From Gigantopelta aegis (lineage: Eukaryota; Mollusca; Gastropoda; Neomphalida; Peltospiridae): a stretch of 64,000 nucleotides of DNA. Both the position numbers and the translations under genes were made by a program. The notes under the pieces were generated by a model that was not told where the DNA came from, did not search any database, and saw only the letters and a program-made list of their open reading frames with translations. Location of the stretch: NCBI RefSeq assembly GCF_016097555.1, contig NC_054713.1, forward strand, positions 42,327,269 to 42,391,268, in the 5' to 3' direction. Below are positions 45,595 to 56,025 of this stretch, piece after piece (the first letter of the stretch is position 1; each line of letters starts with the position of its first letter).

Positions 45595-46090
45595 CTGAAG
45601 TTGACAAGGGAGAGCATGCGGTATGCGAACATGCTTAAGTTGACAAGGGAGAGCATGCGGTATGCGAATATATTTAAGTTGACAAGGGAGAGCATGCGGT
45701 ATGCGAACATGTTTAAGTTGACAAGGGAGAGCATGCGGTATGCGAACATGTTTAAGTTGACAAGGGAGAGCATGCGGTATGTGACAAGGGAGAGCATGCG
45801 GTATGCGAACATGTTTAAGTTGACAAGGGAGAACATGCGGTATGCGAACATGTTTAAGTTGACAAAGGAGAGCATGCGGTATGCGAACATATTTAAGTTG
45901 ACAAGGGAGAGCATGCGGTATGCGAACATATTTAAGTTGACAAAGGAGAGCATGCGGTATGCGAACATATTTAAGTTGACAAGGGAGAGCATGCGGTATG
46001 CGAACATATTTAAGTTGACAAGGGAGAGCATGCGGTATGCGAACATATTTAAGTTGACAAGGGAAAGCATGCGGTATGCGAACATGTTTA
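45595..46090 (+). repeat. 39-bp tandem repeat, about 12.7 copies
   Basis: Unit GTTGACAAGGGAGAGCATGC, then GGTATGCGAACATGTTTAA. One unit is deleted for 22 bp at 45780. As 39 is 13 codons, both strands remain open (45601-46221 plus, 45432-46094 minus) and encode 13-residue repeats. The 3' end abuts SINE head A sequence (CCACTGGGATACGTCCCGCC). Confidence 0.93.
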
Positions 46091-46612
46091 CCACTGGGAT
46101 ACGTCCCGCCCTCTACCTGTGGACAAGTGCATATAAAAGATCATTTGCTGCTAACAGAAATAGGCGTGCACTACAACAGCTTGCTCTGAATGTGCACGTA
46201 AAGCCCTATGACCTGACCTAATGGAAATAGGCGTGCACTACAACAGCTTGCTCTGAATGTGCACGTAAAGCCCTATGACCTGACCTAATGGAAATAGGCG
46301 TGCGCTACAACGGCTGGCTCTGAATGTGCACGTAAAGCCCTATGACCTGACCTAATGGAAATAGGCGTGCACTACAACAGCTTGCTCTGAATGTGCACGT
46401 AAAGCCCTATGACCTGACCTAATGGAAATAGGCGTGCACTACAACAGCTTGCTCTGAATGTGCACGTAAAGCCCTATGACCTGACCTAATGGAAATTGTT
46501 GCTGGTTTCCTCTAAGACTTCGTGTCAATAATTACCAAATGTTCAACATTTAATAGCCTATGATAATAGATCAATATGCTCTAGAGGTGTCGTTAATCAA
46601 AATAATTTTAAC
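46091..46612 (+). mobile_element. SINE fragment containing a 67-bp array
   Basis: Head-A debris at 46091-46112, core GTGCATATAAAAGATCATTT at 46127, then about five copies of a 67-bp unit (46156-46497: GGAAATAGGCGTGCACTACA, GCTCTGAATGTGCACGTAAA, GCCCTATGACCTGACCTAAT). The SINE then resumes (GGTTTCCTCTAAGACTTCG) to a tail-1 end (AGGTGTCGTTAATC). Confidence 0.82.
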
Positions 46613-46714
46613 TGATGCTATATAGAAATAAACGGAGTGTGCAGTCGTGGTCTATAACCATATAAAAGAGAATTGGAACTAGCTAAGTTGTTAGCGACCT
46701 CCCGCGAAAAAAGG

Positions 46715-47046
46715 GGGCGAGACGTAGCCCAGTGGTAAAGCGTTCGCTTGATGCGCGGTCGATCTGGGATCGATCCCCGTCGGTGGGTCCATTGGGCTAT
46801 GTCTCGCTCCAGCCAGTACACCACGACTGGTACATCAAAGGCCGTGATATGTGCTATCCTCTTTGTGGAATGGTGCATATAAAAGATCCCTTGCTACTAA
46901 TCAAAAAGAGTAGTCCATGAAGTGGCGACAGCGGGTTTCCTCTCTCAATATCTCTGTCCTCCTTAACCATATGTCTGACGCCATATAACCGTAAAAATAA
47001 AATGTGCTGAGTGCATCGTTAAATAAAACATGTCCTTCCTTTTCCC
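46715..47046 (+). mobile_element. SINE with head A and tail 2
   Basis: A-box TAGCCCAGTGGTAAAGCG, B-box GGATCGATCCC, core and tail 2 (GTGCATCGTTAAATAAAAC) with a CCTT-rich end. Confidence 0.9.
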
Positions 47047-47103
47047 TTCCTTCTTACGGTCAGAGTACTCCGGCTAGCACTAAAGATGACCTTGGTGCTA
47101 AGA

Positions 47104-47495
47104 AAAAAAGTAAAGTGTGTTTTATTTAACGACGCCACTAGAGCACATTGATTTTTTTATCTTATCATCGGCTATTGGACGTCAAACATATGGTCATTCT
47201 GACACTGTTTTTTAGAGGAAACCCGCTGTCGCCACATAGGCTACTCTTTTACGACAGGCAGCAAGGGATCTTTTATTTGCGCTTCCCACAGGCAGGATAG
47301 CACAAACCATGGAATTTGTTGAACCAGTTATGGATCACTGGTCGGTGCACGTGGTTTACACCTACCCATTGAGCACTCACTCAGGGTTTGGAGTCGGTAT
47401 CTGGATTAAAAATCCCATTCCTCGACTGGGATCCGAACCCAGTACCTACCAGTCTGTAGACCGATGGCCTAACCACGACGCCACCGAGGCCGGTT
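47104..47495 (-). mobile_element. SINE-B, with 12-bp TSD
   Basis: Full length in reverse from the tail with GATTTTTTTATCTTATC to CACCGAGGCCGGT. Exact TSD TTGGTGCTAAGA at 47092-47103 and 47496-47507. Confidence 0.93.
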
Positions 47496-47589
47496 TTGGT
47501 GCTAAGATTGCTTCGTGGAACAGAGCCCTGGTTGTGTTCAATGACGCCAAACTGAATGCAATCATACTCTCAAACCTGTTCAGAGGTTA

Positions 47590-47884
47590 AAGTTAAAGTT
47601 TATTTTGTTTAATGACACCATTAGAGCATATTGATTTTTAATCAATTATTAATAAGATTATTAATCATCAAAAGAGGAAATCCGATACATTTTTCCATTA
47701 GTAGCAAGGGATATTTTATATGCACCATCCCACAGACAGGATACCACATACTACGGCCTTTTTATATAACAGTCGTGGTGCACTGCCAGGAACGAGAAAT
47801 AACCCAAAAGACCTACCGAGGAGGATCGATGCTAGACCGATCACGTATCAAACGAGCGCCTTATCACTGGGTTACGTCCCGCCC
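47590..47884 (-). mobile_element. SINE-A with tail 1
   Basis: Tail 1 (TTTTGTTTAATGACACCATT), core AGCAAGGGATATTTTATATG, and head A complement ending TCACTGGGTTACGTCCCGCC. Confidence 0.87.
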
Positions 47885-48237
47885 CAGGTACACAGTGAGC
47901 GCTAGTCAAGTTGTTATCGAGCGCTTGCGGAAAAACATACAAACTGAACGCAATCATACGCTCACACCTGTTCAATGACATTTGATAAGCATACCACAGT
48001 GATAAACACCAATGTTACGCTCGCTGAACACGTTCTGCAATTAAATGACTGCTGCTTCTACGAAGGTCTCATTCCACAGTTTTTGCCGGGTGACACCGCA
48101 GGGCGTGCTTCTGTGGTCGAGTTGACACATTGTGGGGTTAATGAAAAATCAATTTTGTTGCAATAAATCTCATCTTATCTGTACCACCACATTATGAGGC
48201 TACCCCAAGGATCACTGAACACATTTTAGCACCAGCC
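47885..48237. other. No gene; dispersed repeat piece
   Basis: 47890-47990 repeats the AAGTTGTTATCGAGCGCTTG / AAACTGAACGCAATCATACG family seen at 45.29 kb. The rest is not recognised. Confidence 0.45.
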
Positions 48238-48251
48238 TTCATCACATCCAT

Positions 48252-48545
48252 GGGGCGGGACGTAGCCCAGTCGTAGAGCGTTCGCTTGATGCGCGGTCGG
48301 TCTAGGATCGATCCCCGTCGGTGAGCACATTAGCCTAATCCTCGTCCCAGTCAGTGCACCACGACTGGTATATCAAAGACCGTGGTTTGTGGGATAGTGC
48401 ATATAAAAGATCCCTTGCTACTAATGGAACAATATAGCGGGTTTTCTCTCTTAAGACTATATGTTAAAATTACCAAATGTTTGACATCCAATAGCCGATG
48501 ATTAACAAATCTCTAGTGATGTCGTTAAGGAAAACAATTCGTTTT
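48252..48545 (+). mobile_element. SINE-A with tail 1, with 14-bp TSD
   Basis: Starts GGGGCGGGACGTAGCCCAG, B-box GGATCGATCCC, ends in tail 1 and a T run. Exact TSD TTCATCACATCCAT at 48238-48251 and 48546-48559. Confidence 0.94.
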
Positions 48546-48777
48546 TTCATCACATCCATCTTCAACAATTACCCCCTACTGTCTCCCACCCCCAGTTGAC
48601 ATAGGTGCGATGCCCACCCCCCCCCCAACCTACTCGAACACATATGCGATAGTAGGCACTAGATATCATAAAACGTCCCTCCCCCCCCCCCTCCCCACCA
48701 CCATTTTTTAGTTGATGTGACGGAAAACAATGCATGGAATGATGGCGAATTTAGTAAAATTATAAACAGTCACTCCT

Positions 48778-49610
48778 CTTCCCAGTGGTAAAGCGCTCAC
48801 CTGATGCGCGGTCGCGCTAGGATCGACCCCCGTCGGTAGGCCTATTAGGCTATTTCTCGTTCCAGCTAGTATACCACGAGTGGTATATCAAAGGCCGTGG
48901 TATGTGTCATCATTTCTGTGGGATGGTGTATATAAAAGATACTTTGCTACTAATGGAAAAAATATAGCAAGTTTACTCTCTGAGACTATAAAACTGGCCT
49001 CGGTGGCGTCGTGCTTAGGCCATCGGTCTACAGGCTGGTAGGTACAGGGTTCGGATCCCAGTCGAGGCATTGGATTTTTAATCCAAATACCGACTCCAAA
49101 CCCTGAGTGAGTGATCCGCAAGGCTCAATGGGTAGGTGTAAACCACGTGCACCGATCAGTGATCCATAACTGGTTCAACAAAGGCCAAGGTTTGTGCTAT
49201 CCTGCCTATGGGAAGCGCAAATAAAAGATCCCTTGCTGCCTGTCGTAAAAGAGTAGCCTATGTGGCGACAGCGGGTTTCCTCTAAAAAACAGTGTCAGAA
49301 TGACCATATGTTTGACGTCCAATAGCCGATGATAAGATAAAAAAAATCAATGTGCTCTAGTGGCGTCGTTAATAAAACAAACTTTACTTTACTTTACTCT
49401 AAGACTATATGTCAGAATTACCCAATACTTGACATCGAATAGCCGATGATTAATAAAATCAATGTGCTTTAATGGTGTCGTTAAACGAAACAGACTTTAC
49501 TTTACTTTACTCTAAGACTATATGTCAGAATTACCCAATACTTGACATCGAATAGCCGATGATTAATAAATCAATGTGCTTTAATGGTGTCGTTAAACGA
49601 AACAGACTTT
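48778..49610 (+). mobile_element. SINE-A split by a SINE-B; tail duplicated
   Basis: SINE-A runs 48778-48990, is interrupted by SINE-B, and resumes at about 49393 with CTCTAAGACTATATGTCAG. Its ~112-bp tail is then repeated once more (about 49393-49504 and 49505-49612). The head retains the A-box CCCAGTGGTAAAGCGCTC and B-box. Confidence 0.85.
48991..49392 (+). mobile_element. SINE-B nested in SINE-A
   Basis: Complete from AACTGGCCTCGGTGGCG to GTGGCGTCGTTAATAAAAC with an (ACTTT)n end. It is flanked by CTCT[G/A]AGACTATA on both sides (one mismatch), the TSD within the host SINE. Confidence 0.9.
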
Positions 49611-49691
49611 AACTGTAACTTTCGACTTCTTTACATCACCCTTTTAAATTTAGTTTGATATGCACGGGCCTACTTCACAAATCTCCTTTAA

Positions 49692-50060
49692 AGCGACAGA
49701 CCCTAGTTTTTAAACACTATGACGTATTTTTCACTATTAAAGCCGTTTTTGATCATTTAAATTAGAAGTATTTATATGTTATTATTTAGAATATTAATTT
49801 TCGTACACTTAAAGTGGTTCTGGTCATCCAGGTTTTTGTAAAAACCCAAAATTCATTTTCCATAATTCTAAAAACGCACGTTCGTCTGAGAAGTAATGGT
49901 TATCGAGACAAGCTCTAGTTATTTTAAGACAATATTTCCCTGTTTAAACATCACATATTTTAGCTTATCTCTGTTAAAACCGTATCCAAATGTTTTGCAG
50001 GTTTGTAGATTAACTAAAATTAGTGTTAATTTTCACGGGTTGAAACTAGGGTATGTCCCT
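49692..50060 (+). mobile_element. TTAA MITE, complete (369 bp)
   Basis: Termini AGCGACAGACCCTAGTTT (left) and AAACTAGGGTATGTCCCT (right) are inverted repeats of about 18 bp. It is flanked by TTAA at 49688-49691 and 50061-50064. No coding frame. Full-length reference for the family whose right end forms the 51-bp satellite. TTAA duplications are typical of piggyBac-type elements. Confidence 0.85.
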
Positions 50061-50269
50061 TTAAGCTACATTGCTTGATTCTTGCAAGTCTTTTTGCATT
50101 GCACTGCAAGATCGCAAGGTTGCGATTGTTTAGTGAATTACGCCGCTGTTTCCTTTCTTAAAACCAATATATAGTGTATACATGTAAACACTTAGGAGCT
50201 TCGCAAACTTGGCGTGTGCGTGTGTTTAATTATTTCTAAAATGCACATCTCAAGTCTCTTTTTTTTGTG

Positions 50270-50350
50270 TTCTGTTCTGTTCAGTTATATTCAGTTCCGT
50301 TCAGTTCTGTTCAGCTCTGTTCTGTTCTGTTTTGTACTGTTCTGACTCGA
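50270..50350 (+). repeat. Degenerate TTCTG/TTCAG repeat
   Basis: Pentanucleotide-based low complexity. Confidence 0.8.
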
Positions 50351-50516
50351 TGTGACGGCACGTCGTAAATACACATGGCAGCGGTGACTAGATAGGCGAT
50401 GGTATGCAGATACAATGATTGTTAGAAGATATGACGGCGGTTAGTACAGATGACTATGGCAAGCAGACATAGGGGACGGTAAATGCAAAGGGCGGTGGTA
50501 AATAAATATACATGAT

Positions 50517-50755
50517 CGCCATCGGACATAAGGCTGGTAGGTACAGGGTTCGCAGCCCGGTACTGGCTCCCACCCAGAGCGAGTTTTAATGACTCAGTGG
50601 GTAGCTGTAAGGCCACTACACTCTCTTCTCTCTCACTAACCACTAACAACTAACCCACTGTCCTGGACAGACAGCCCAGATAGCTAAGGTATGTGTCCAG
50701 GACAGCGTGCTTGAAACTTAATTGGATATAAGCACGAAAATAAGTTGAAATTAAA
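50517..50755 (+). mobile_element. SINE-C
   Basis: Head CATCGGACATAAGGCTGG, B-box-like GGGTTCGCAGCCC, GACTCAGTGGGTAGCTGTAA, then ACTAACCACTAACAACTAAC, TGTCCTGGACAGACAGCCC and the tail TTAATTGGATATAAGCACG. The A-box end is missing. Confidence 0.85.
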
Positions 50756-50869
50756 TATGTGACTTCGTGAGTATTTGTGTCGGTGTATAGCTGATTGGAC
50801 TTTCCTGAATGAAATATGATGGCTATGAGTAGCTATGACACATCGTCATAAGCAATAATACATCACCAT

Positions 50870-50879
50870 TATCATCATT

Positions 50880-50915
<36 letters not shown>

Positions 50916-51410
50916 GTCGTCGTCATCATCATCATCATCATCATCATCAGTAAGGACAACTGTAGCTTACCCATCATCATTTCCATCATCATCATCGTCA
51001 TCATCATCATCATCAGTAAGGACAACTGTAGCTTACCCATCATCATTTCCATCATCATCATCGTCATCATCATCATCATCAGTAAGGACAACTGTAGCTT
51101 ACCCATCATCATTTTCATCATCATCATTTTTATCATTAATAATACGTCATCATCAACAGCAGCAATACATCATCACCACCATCATCATCATTTTCATCAT
51201 TAATAACACTTCATCTTTATCATCGCCATCATCATCAATAATACGCCATCATCATTATCAGCAGCAGCAATACATCACCATCATCATCATCATCATTTTC
51301 ATCATCAATAGTACATCATCATTATCAGGAGTAGCAACAAAATCAGCTGCCTTCCTCTTTCTCATCATTATCATTTGTCGTCGTTATCAACATCATCAGC
51401 ATCATTATCA
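50870..51410 (+). repeat. (ATC)n with a ~66-bp higher-order unit
   Basis: ATC/ATT trinucleotides. A segment AGTAAGGACAACTGTAGCTT plus flanking ATC repeats occurs three times (50949, 51016 and 51081). A poly-Met frame on the minus strand is an artefact. Confidence 0.94.
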
Positions 51411-51420
51411 ACATGAGCAT

Positions 51421-51970
51421 CATTAATAACAAAATGCTCGGCGTCCCAGGGCTAGCGAACTCTGTATGCACTGGCCGCCAATGGCCCCAGTATATATATA
51501 TTGGCTTCGTAAATACAATACGATCACAATCCTACACGGAAAGACAACAAGATACGATCTGCTCTCATCGGCGTATCAACCCGACGCGCTTTCCGAAAAC
51601 GAGAAAAACGTTACGGAAACGAAACTATCGCCCGCTCCCGCCGTCGAATTGGACTGTTTGGGGTTTTGAGAAACGAGTTACAAGCCAAAAGTCATGTTTA
51701 CTAAGTTAATAGCGCGGCTTGCTTCCACACCAAACTAACTGGCGCTCGTTTATCTCCGCCACAACCGTAGTGCTAGTCGTCGGCCACTTTCAAAGCGTAG
51801 CCTCGTAATGAATCGATTTCTAACAGCGCCCCCTGCATGTAGCGGGGAAAAAAAATCATTACTCTTTTATTGAGAGCTAGCGAACAGAAGGCAGTGGAAA
51901 ACGAAGGCAGTATTCGAATGTGCGTCGTACTCTGGTAGTTGGGAAATAGTCGCTTTGCCAAAGGTAAGCA
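51421..51970 (+). other. CpG-richer unique segment, possible promoter/first exon
   Basis: Not part of any repeat seen elsewhere in the window and richer in CpG than its surroundings. It contains CAGCGCCCCCTGCATG near 51826 (CTCF-like core GCGCCCCCT) and a good splice-donor context, CCAAAG|GTAAGC, at about 51958-51969. Downstream is AT-rich, intron-like sequence. Two modest frames (51413-51709, 51466-51669) resemble no known protein. A transcription start and 5' exon are possible but unproven. Confidence 0.3.
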
Positions 51971-52690
51971 GTTTTTGTTTTTGGTACTTTTTAAAAAAGA
52001 AATTTTGTGTTTTGCGCTTGTGTGTGTGTGTGTGTGTGTTTGTTTGTTTGTTTGTTACAGATTTGGTTGCGGTTTGTATAGCTAGAAAAAGGAGTTTTAA
52101 ATTTCTTATGAAACAGGACTTATTTTATTAAGTTTAAATGTTTTATTATTAAAGAAACATATGGTTAGATTTATTTAATTTATTTTGTTTATTTAAAAAG
52201 TGTTTTGAAAATGTTTTATTATTTAGAAGAAAAAAAAAATAGATTAAACAGAAATAATGTAACAACAATAATAATTTCTCTTTAATAATAGAAAAATATT
52301 TATATTATCTAGTAAAACAAAAAATTAAAATCATAAAAATAGTTTGAAAAAATAAAACGAAAATAAAACCGAAAAAAAACACCAAAAAAAACAACAACCC
52401 CGAAAACAAAATGAAAACCCCCCCAAAAATTAAACAAGACCAAATAAACAACGCCCCGCATCAGATTTGAATTAAAGCACAGGGCAGGGGAGAACCTAGA
52501 GTGGGTGTAGGCCCCTCGAACCCGTACTAAAAGTGTTTTTCTTAGCTCCTAGATTCTCGTTTTGTGCACCCGGAGAAAAGTTGATCATTGAGTCCTGATC
52601 GCTGATACTGTGCTTCTAGCTAGTTTAGATTACATACTGGGTGGACTAAACGGCAAGAAGAATCAATCAATCAATCAGTCAATCAATCAA
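51971..52690. other. AT-rich interval, no gene
   Basis: (TG)n/(TTTG)n at 52019-52058 and A/T-rich sequence with poly-A and poly-C runs near 52370-52430. 52662-52716 is (AATC)n/(AAAG)n. Confidence 0.6.
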
Positions 52691-52691
52691 A

Positions 52692-53088
52692 GAAAGAAAG
52701 AAAGAAAGAAATGTTTTATTTAACGACGCACTCAACACATTTTATTTACGGTTATATGGCGGCAGACATAAGGTTAAGGACCACACAGATTTGGAGAGGA
52801 AACCCGCTGTCGCCACTTCATGGGCTACTGTTTCCGATTATCAGCAAGGGATCTTTTATTTGCGCTTCCCACAGGCAGGATAGCACAAACCATGACCTTT
52901 GTTGAACCAGTTATGGATCACTGGTCGGTGCAAGTGGTTTACATCTACCCATTGAGCCTTGCGGATCACTCACTCAGGGTTTGGAATCGGTATCTGGATT
53001 AAAAATCCCATGCCTCGACTGGGATACGAACCCAATACCTACCAGCATGTTGACCGATGGCCTAACCACGACGCTACCGAGGCCGGTC
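52692..53088 (-). mobile_element. SINE-B with tail 2
   Basis: Reverse full-length copy beginning at an (AAAG)n tail, tail 2 (ACGACGCACTCAACACATT), core and head ending CTACCGAGGCCGGT. An approximate CAATCAATCAA-like duplication flanks it. Confidence 0.92.
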
Positions 53089-53250
53089 AATTAATCAATG
53101 AACGAACGGACGGACGGACGGACGGACGGGTGGATGGATGGATGGATCGATGAATTAATGAATGAATAAAGGAATGAAGGAAGAAATGAATGGATGAATA
53201 AATCAATGGATGGATGAATGAACGGAACGAACGAACGAATGAATAAATGA
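53089..53250. repeat. (GGAC)n, (GATG)n, (GAAT)n tract
   Basis: Mixed tetranucleotide repeats. Confidence 0.9.
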
Positions 53251-53254
53251 AAGT

Positions 53255-53530
53255 TAAAATTACGTTTTGTTTAACAACATCACTAGAGCACAAAGATTAA
53301 TTAAGTGGATGTCAAACATTTGGTAATTCCGACACATCGTCTTTAAGAAGAAATCAGCTACATTTTTGTTCCATTGGCAGCAAGGGATCTGTTATATGCA
53401 CCATCTCACAGACATGCTAGCACATACCACGGTCTTTGATATACCAGTCGTGAAGCACTCTAATGACTCCAGTGAGGCGGTTCAATTCTATGACCAAAGC
53501 ATGGCAGTCCAGCGCTCTTCTGAGCCGCAG
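53255..53530 (-). mobile_element. SINE core and tail 1 with worn SINE-D-like head
   Basis: TTTTGTTTAACAACATCACT, AGCAAGGGATCTGTTATATG, then TTCAATTCTATGACCAAAGC and CCAGCGCTCTTCTGAGCC, resembling the SINE-D head in reverse. Confidence 0.7.
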
Positions 53531-53682
53531 CACAAACCTTCCACACAAAAATACAAAAAAAGGCATATATTCTGTGTTCTTAATATGTTAGCAATTTGTT
53601 AACAGGTTACTACTGTCTTAAGGATCGAATTCACAAAACGTGTAAGCTCGGCGAACCGCTCTGTATATTTATTATCAGTTAT

Positions 53683-53905
53683 TATTTGTTTAGTTTAACA
53701 ACACCACTAGAGCACATTGATTAATTAATCATCGACTATTGGATGTCAAACATTGGTATTTCTGATACGTAGTCATCAGATGAAACCCGCAACATTTCTC
53801 CTAATGCAGAACGGGATCTTTTATATGCACTTTCCCGCAGGTAGGGAAGCACATTCCATAGCCTTTGACCAGTTGTGGTGCACTGGTTGGAAGTAGGAAA
53901 AAATA
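53683..53905 (-). mobile_element. SINE core and tail 1, headless
   Basis: TTTAGTTTAACAACACCACT, GGGATCTTTTATATGCACTT, GGTGCACTGGTTGGAAG; stops before any tRNA-like head. Confidence 0.78.
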
Positions 53906-54320
53906 ATCACTATTATCAAAGATAACAATACAAAATATTATGTGGGGTTTATTGGCTGAATTGGCCACGGCTTAATTTAAGGTTACTACCCTAAAATAGG
54001 GCAATTGGGCAACCCAAATATAAATAATAGGATACACAGATAGATATAGATGCGAATGAAATAATACATTGAAAATTGCAAATATGTGAAAAATTTAGTT
54101 TGTTGAAATGTAGCAACAGTGCACTGTCGCAAATATACAAATAAATGAACAATGAAAATATAGCATTATCCAAGTGAAATAAAAGTTCGCAACTTTCAGT
54201 ATTGTCTAGATTTACTCATGCGATTGATCACTCATCCAGCCGTGACGATTTCGTTTTGAACAGTCGTTATGCAGCACACTAGAATATTCAATCTGAAATT
54301 ATAAAAAAACACGCCAGCAG
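53906..54320. other. No gene recognised
   Basis: AT-rich, no repeat or frame of note. Confidence 0.5.
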
Positions 54321-54327
54321 CAAAACA

Positions 54328-54509
54328 CAAGGGCGGGTCCAAGGGAGGGGACCAGGGGGACCTGTCCCTCCCCCTAAAAATTTTAAAATGCCCCTTTTTT
54401 TAAGAATTTATTTACAATTTTCACTGAAGTGCCCTTTTCAGGGAGTTGCTCCATGCGCCCTTCTGCCCTTGGTCCCCTCCCTAAAATGTTTACTGGGTCC
54501 GCCCTTAAA
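54328..54509. mobile_element. Short TIR element (MITE), ~182 bp
   Basis: Ends AAGGGCGGGTCCA and TGGGTCCGCCCTT are inverted repeats; internal GGGAGGGGACCA and TGGTCCCCTCCC pair as well. Flanks AAAACAC and AAAACAG suggest an imperfect 7-8-bp TSD (hAT-like). Related GGGAGGGGACCAAAGG sequence occurs near 30.54 kb. Confidence 0.7.
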
Positions 54510-54580
54510 ACAGCTAACAATTCAAACATGAAGGGTTTAATTTGTTTGTAATCATAAATACTCGACCAACACACATGATT

Positions 54581-54885
54581 TGAGTCTGTGTCTGGCGAGT
54601 TTGGTATCAGTCGAAAATGAAATGCGCTGACTATTATGTGACCAAATACAGCGCGTCTGTGCTGGCGCGAACTACAGATCTGGCAACAGATGACATTTAG
54701 AATATGCGTTATATTTTAAGGCCTAAAACATACTGGGTCTGAGTCTGGCGATTAGGGTACCAGTCGAAAATGAAACGCACTGAATAGAATGTGACAAAAC
54801 ACACTGTGTCTGTGCTGGCGCGAACTATAGATATGGCAACAGACGCCACGGAACATGCGCTATATGTTCACACTGCCAGACTGTC
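54581..54885 (+). repeat. Tandem duplication of ~153 bp
   Basis: Two diverged copies carrying AGTCGAAAATGAAA, TCTGTGCTGGCGCGAACTA and ATATGGCAACAGA; the second starts near 54734. Confidence 0.85.
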
Positions 54886-55108
54886 AGCTGCACAATGTTC
54901 GAACCTTACTCATTCATTTTTCTCAACAAACAACCGGAAAGGTATGTATTAATCAATGTGGATTGCTCATACTTATTGTTGATGTTTATAGAAGTAAATT
55001 TATCTAAAGATATGAACACATTAATATATATTGAAAACACGTAACAGTTACAGACCCAGACGTCAAAATACACCAGACTCTTTGCCATACTCTCCAAACC
55101 CAGCCCCA

Positions 55109-55260
55109 GGCCCCATATTCTCGAAGCAATCTTACTGCTACGAAATCGTAAAAAAAACATCGTAGGCTATGACGTCACTACAGCACACGCCATAGTGATG
55201 TCATAGTTTACAATGATTTTACGATTTCGTAGCGCAAAGATAGCTTCGAAAATATGGGCC
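55109..55260. mobile_element. Foldback MITE, 152 bp
   Basis: Almost entirely a hairpin: left GGCCCCATATTCTCGAAGC...CTACGAAATCGTAA pairs with right TTACGATTTCGTAGCGC...TTCGAAAATATGGGCC; even the centre (TGACGTCACTA / TAGTGATGTCA) pairs. Non-coding; TSD not identified. Confidence 0.85.
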
Positions 55261-55641
55261 CTGCTTCAGTGTGTTTTGGGGTCGTAAAATTTTAGATAAC
55301 TAGCTTACGTTATACCTCAATATGACATCACTATAACAATGTGATGTAACGTCAGAAATGACAATAATAATTGACAACACACAAACCCTAATACATTTCT
55401 TATTTCAAGCCTCTGAATATAAATCTATTGCAACAATTAAGAGAGTCAATAAAACAGTTTAATTTGCAGATATTTATATTGTTTTTACTTTGATAATTGG
55501 TTTAATAGAAAGATTAAATCTTAACAATTTACGGTAATCACCGGTCTTTTAGCCAGGTGCACGAATGTCATATTTCGTCCGCGTTTAAGACCCACACTCA
55601 TAAAAAAAAATATACGTGGAAGGATGTGTGTGCGTGCCAAC

Positions 55642-55733
55642 CCACACTATGGGTTGTGTGTGTGCCAAACCACACTATTGGGGGTGCCAACCCACACTAT
55701 GGGGGTGCCAACCCACACTATGGGGGTGCCAAC
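55642..55733 (+). repeat. 21-bp tandem repeat
   Basis: GGGGGTGCCAACCCACACTAT, about four copies, the first two diverged. Confidence 0.9.
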
Positions 55734-55739
55734 CAACAA

Positions 55740-55978
55740 TATGTATGTATGTATGGATGGATGGATGGATGGATGGATTGATGTATGTAAGATTTTATAA
55801 GATTTAACACAGTAAAAAAAAGGGTTGATTGGGGGGGGGGGCATGACCCCCGTACCTCCTTCGCTTCGCCACTGTGTGTGTGGTGTGTGTATGTGTGTAT
55901 GTGTGTGTGCGTGCGTGTGTGGTGTGTGTATGTAGGTGTGTGCGCGCGTGTGTGTGTAGGTGTGTATGTGTTTGTATA
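55740..55978. repeat. (ATGG)n and (GT)n microsatellites
   Basis: ATGG at about 55748-55790. GT-rich array at about 55872-55975. Between them GGGGGGGGGGGCATGACCCCC. Confidence 0.92.
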
Positions 55979-56025
55979 AAAATACATATAAATCTGTCTT
56001 AATCGGCCACAAAAAGTGGCCTTTT

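Noticed and set aside
45432..46221. 13-residue repeat proteins on both strands
   Set aside because: 39-bp tandem repeat artefact; the frame runs on into SINE debris.
50846..51136. Poly-methionine frame on the minus strand
   Set aside because: (ATC)n microsatellite read as CAT/ATG.
55866..55980. Telomere-like or subtelomeric repeat
   Set aside because: It is a plain GT-rich microsatellite; no TTAGGG arrays occur.
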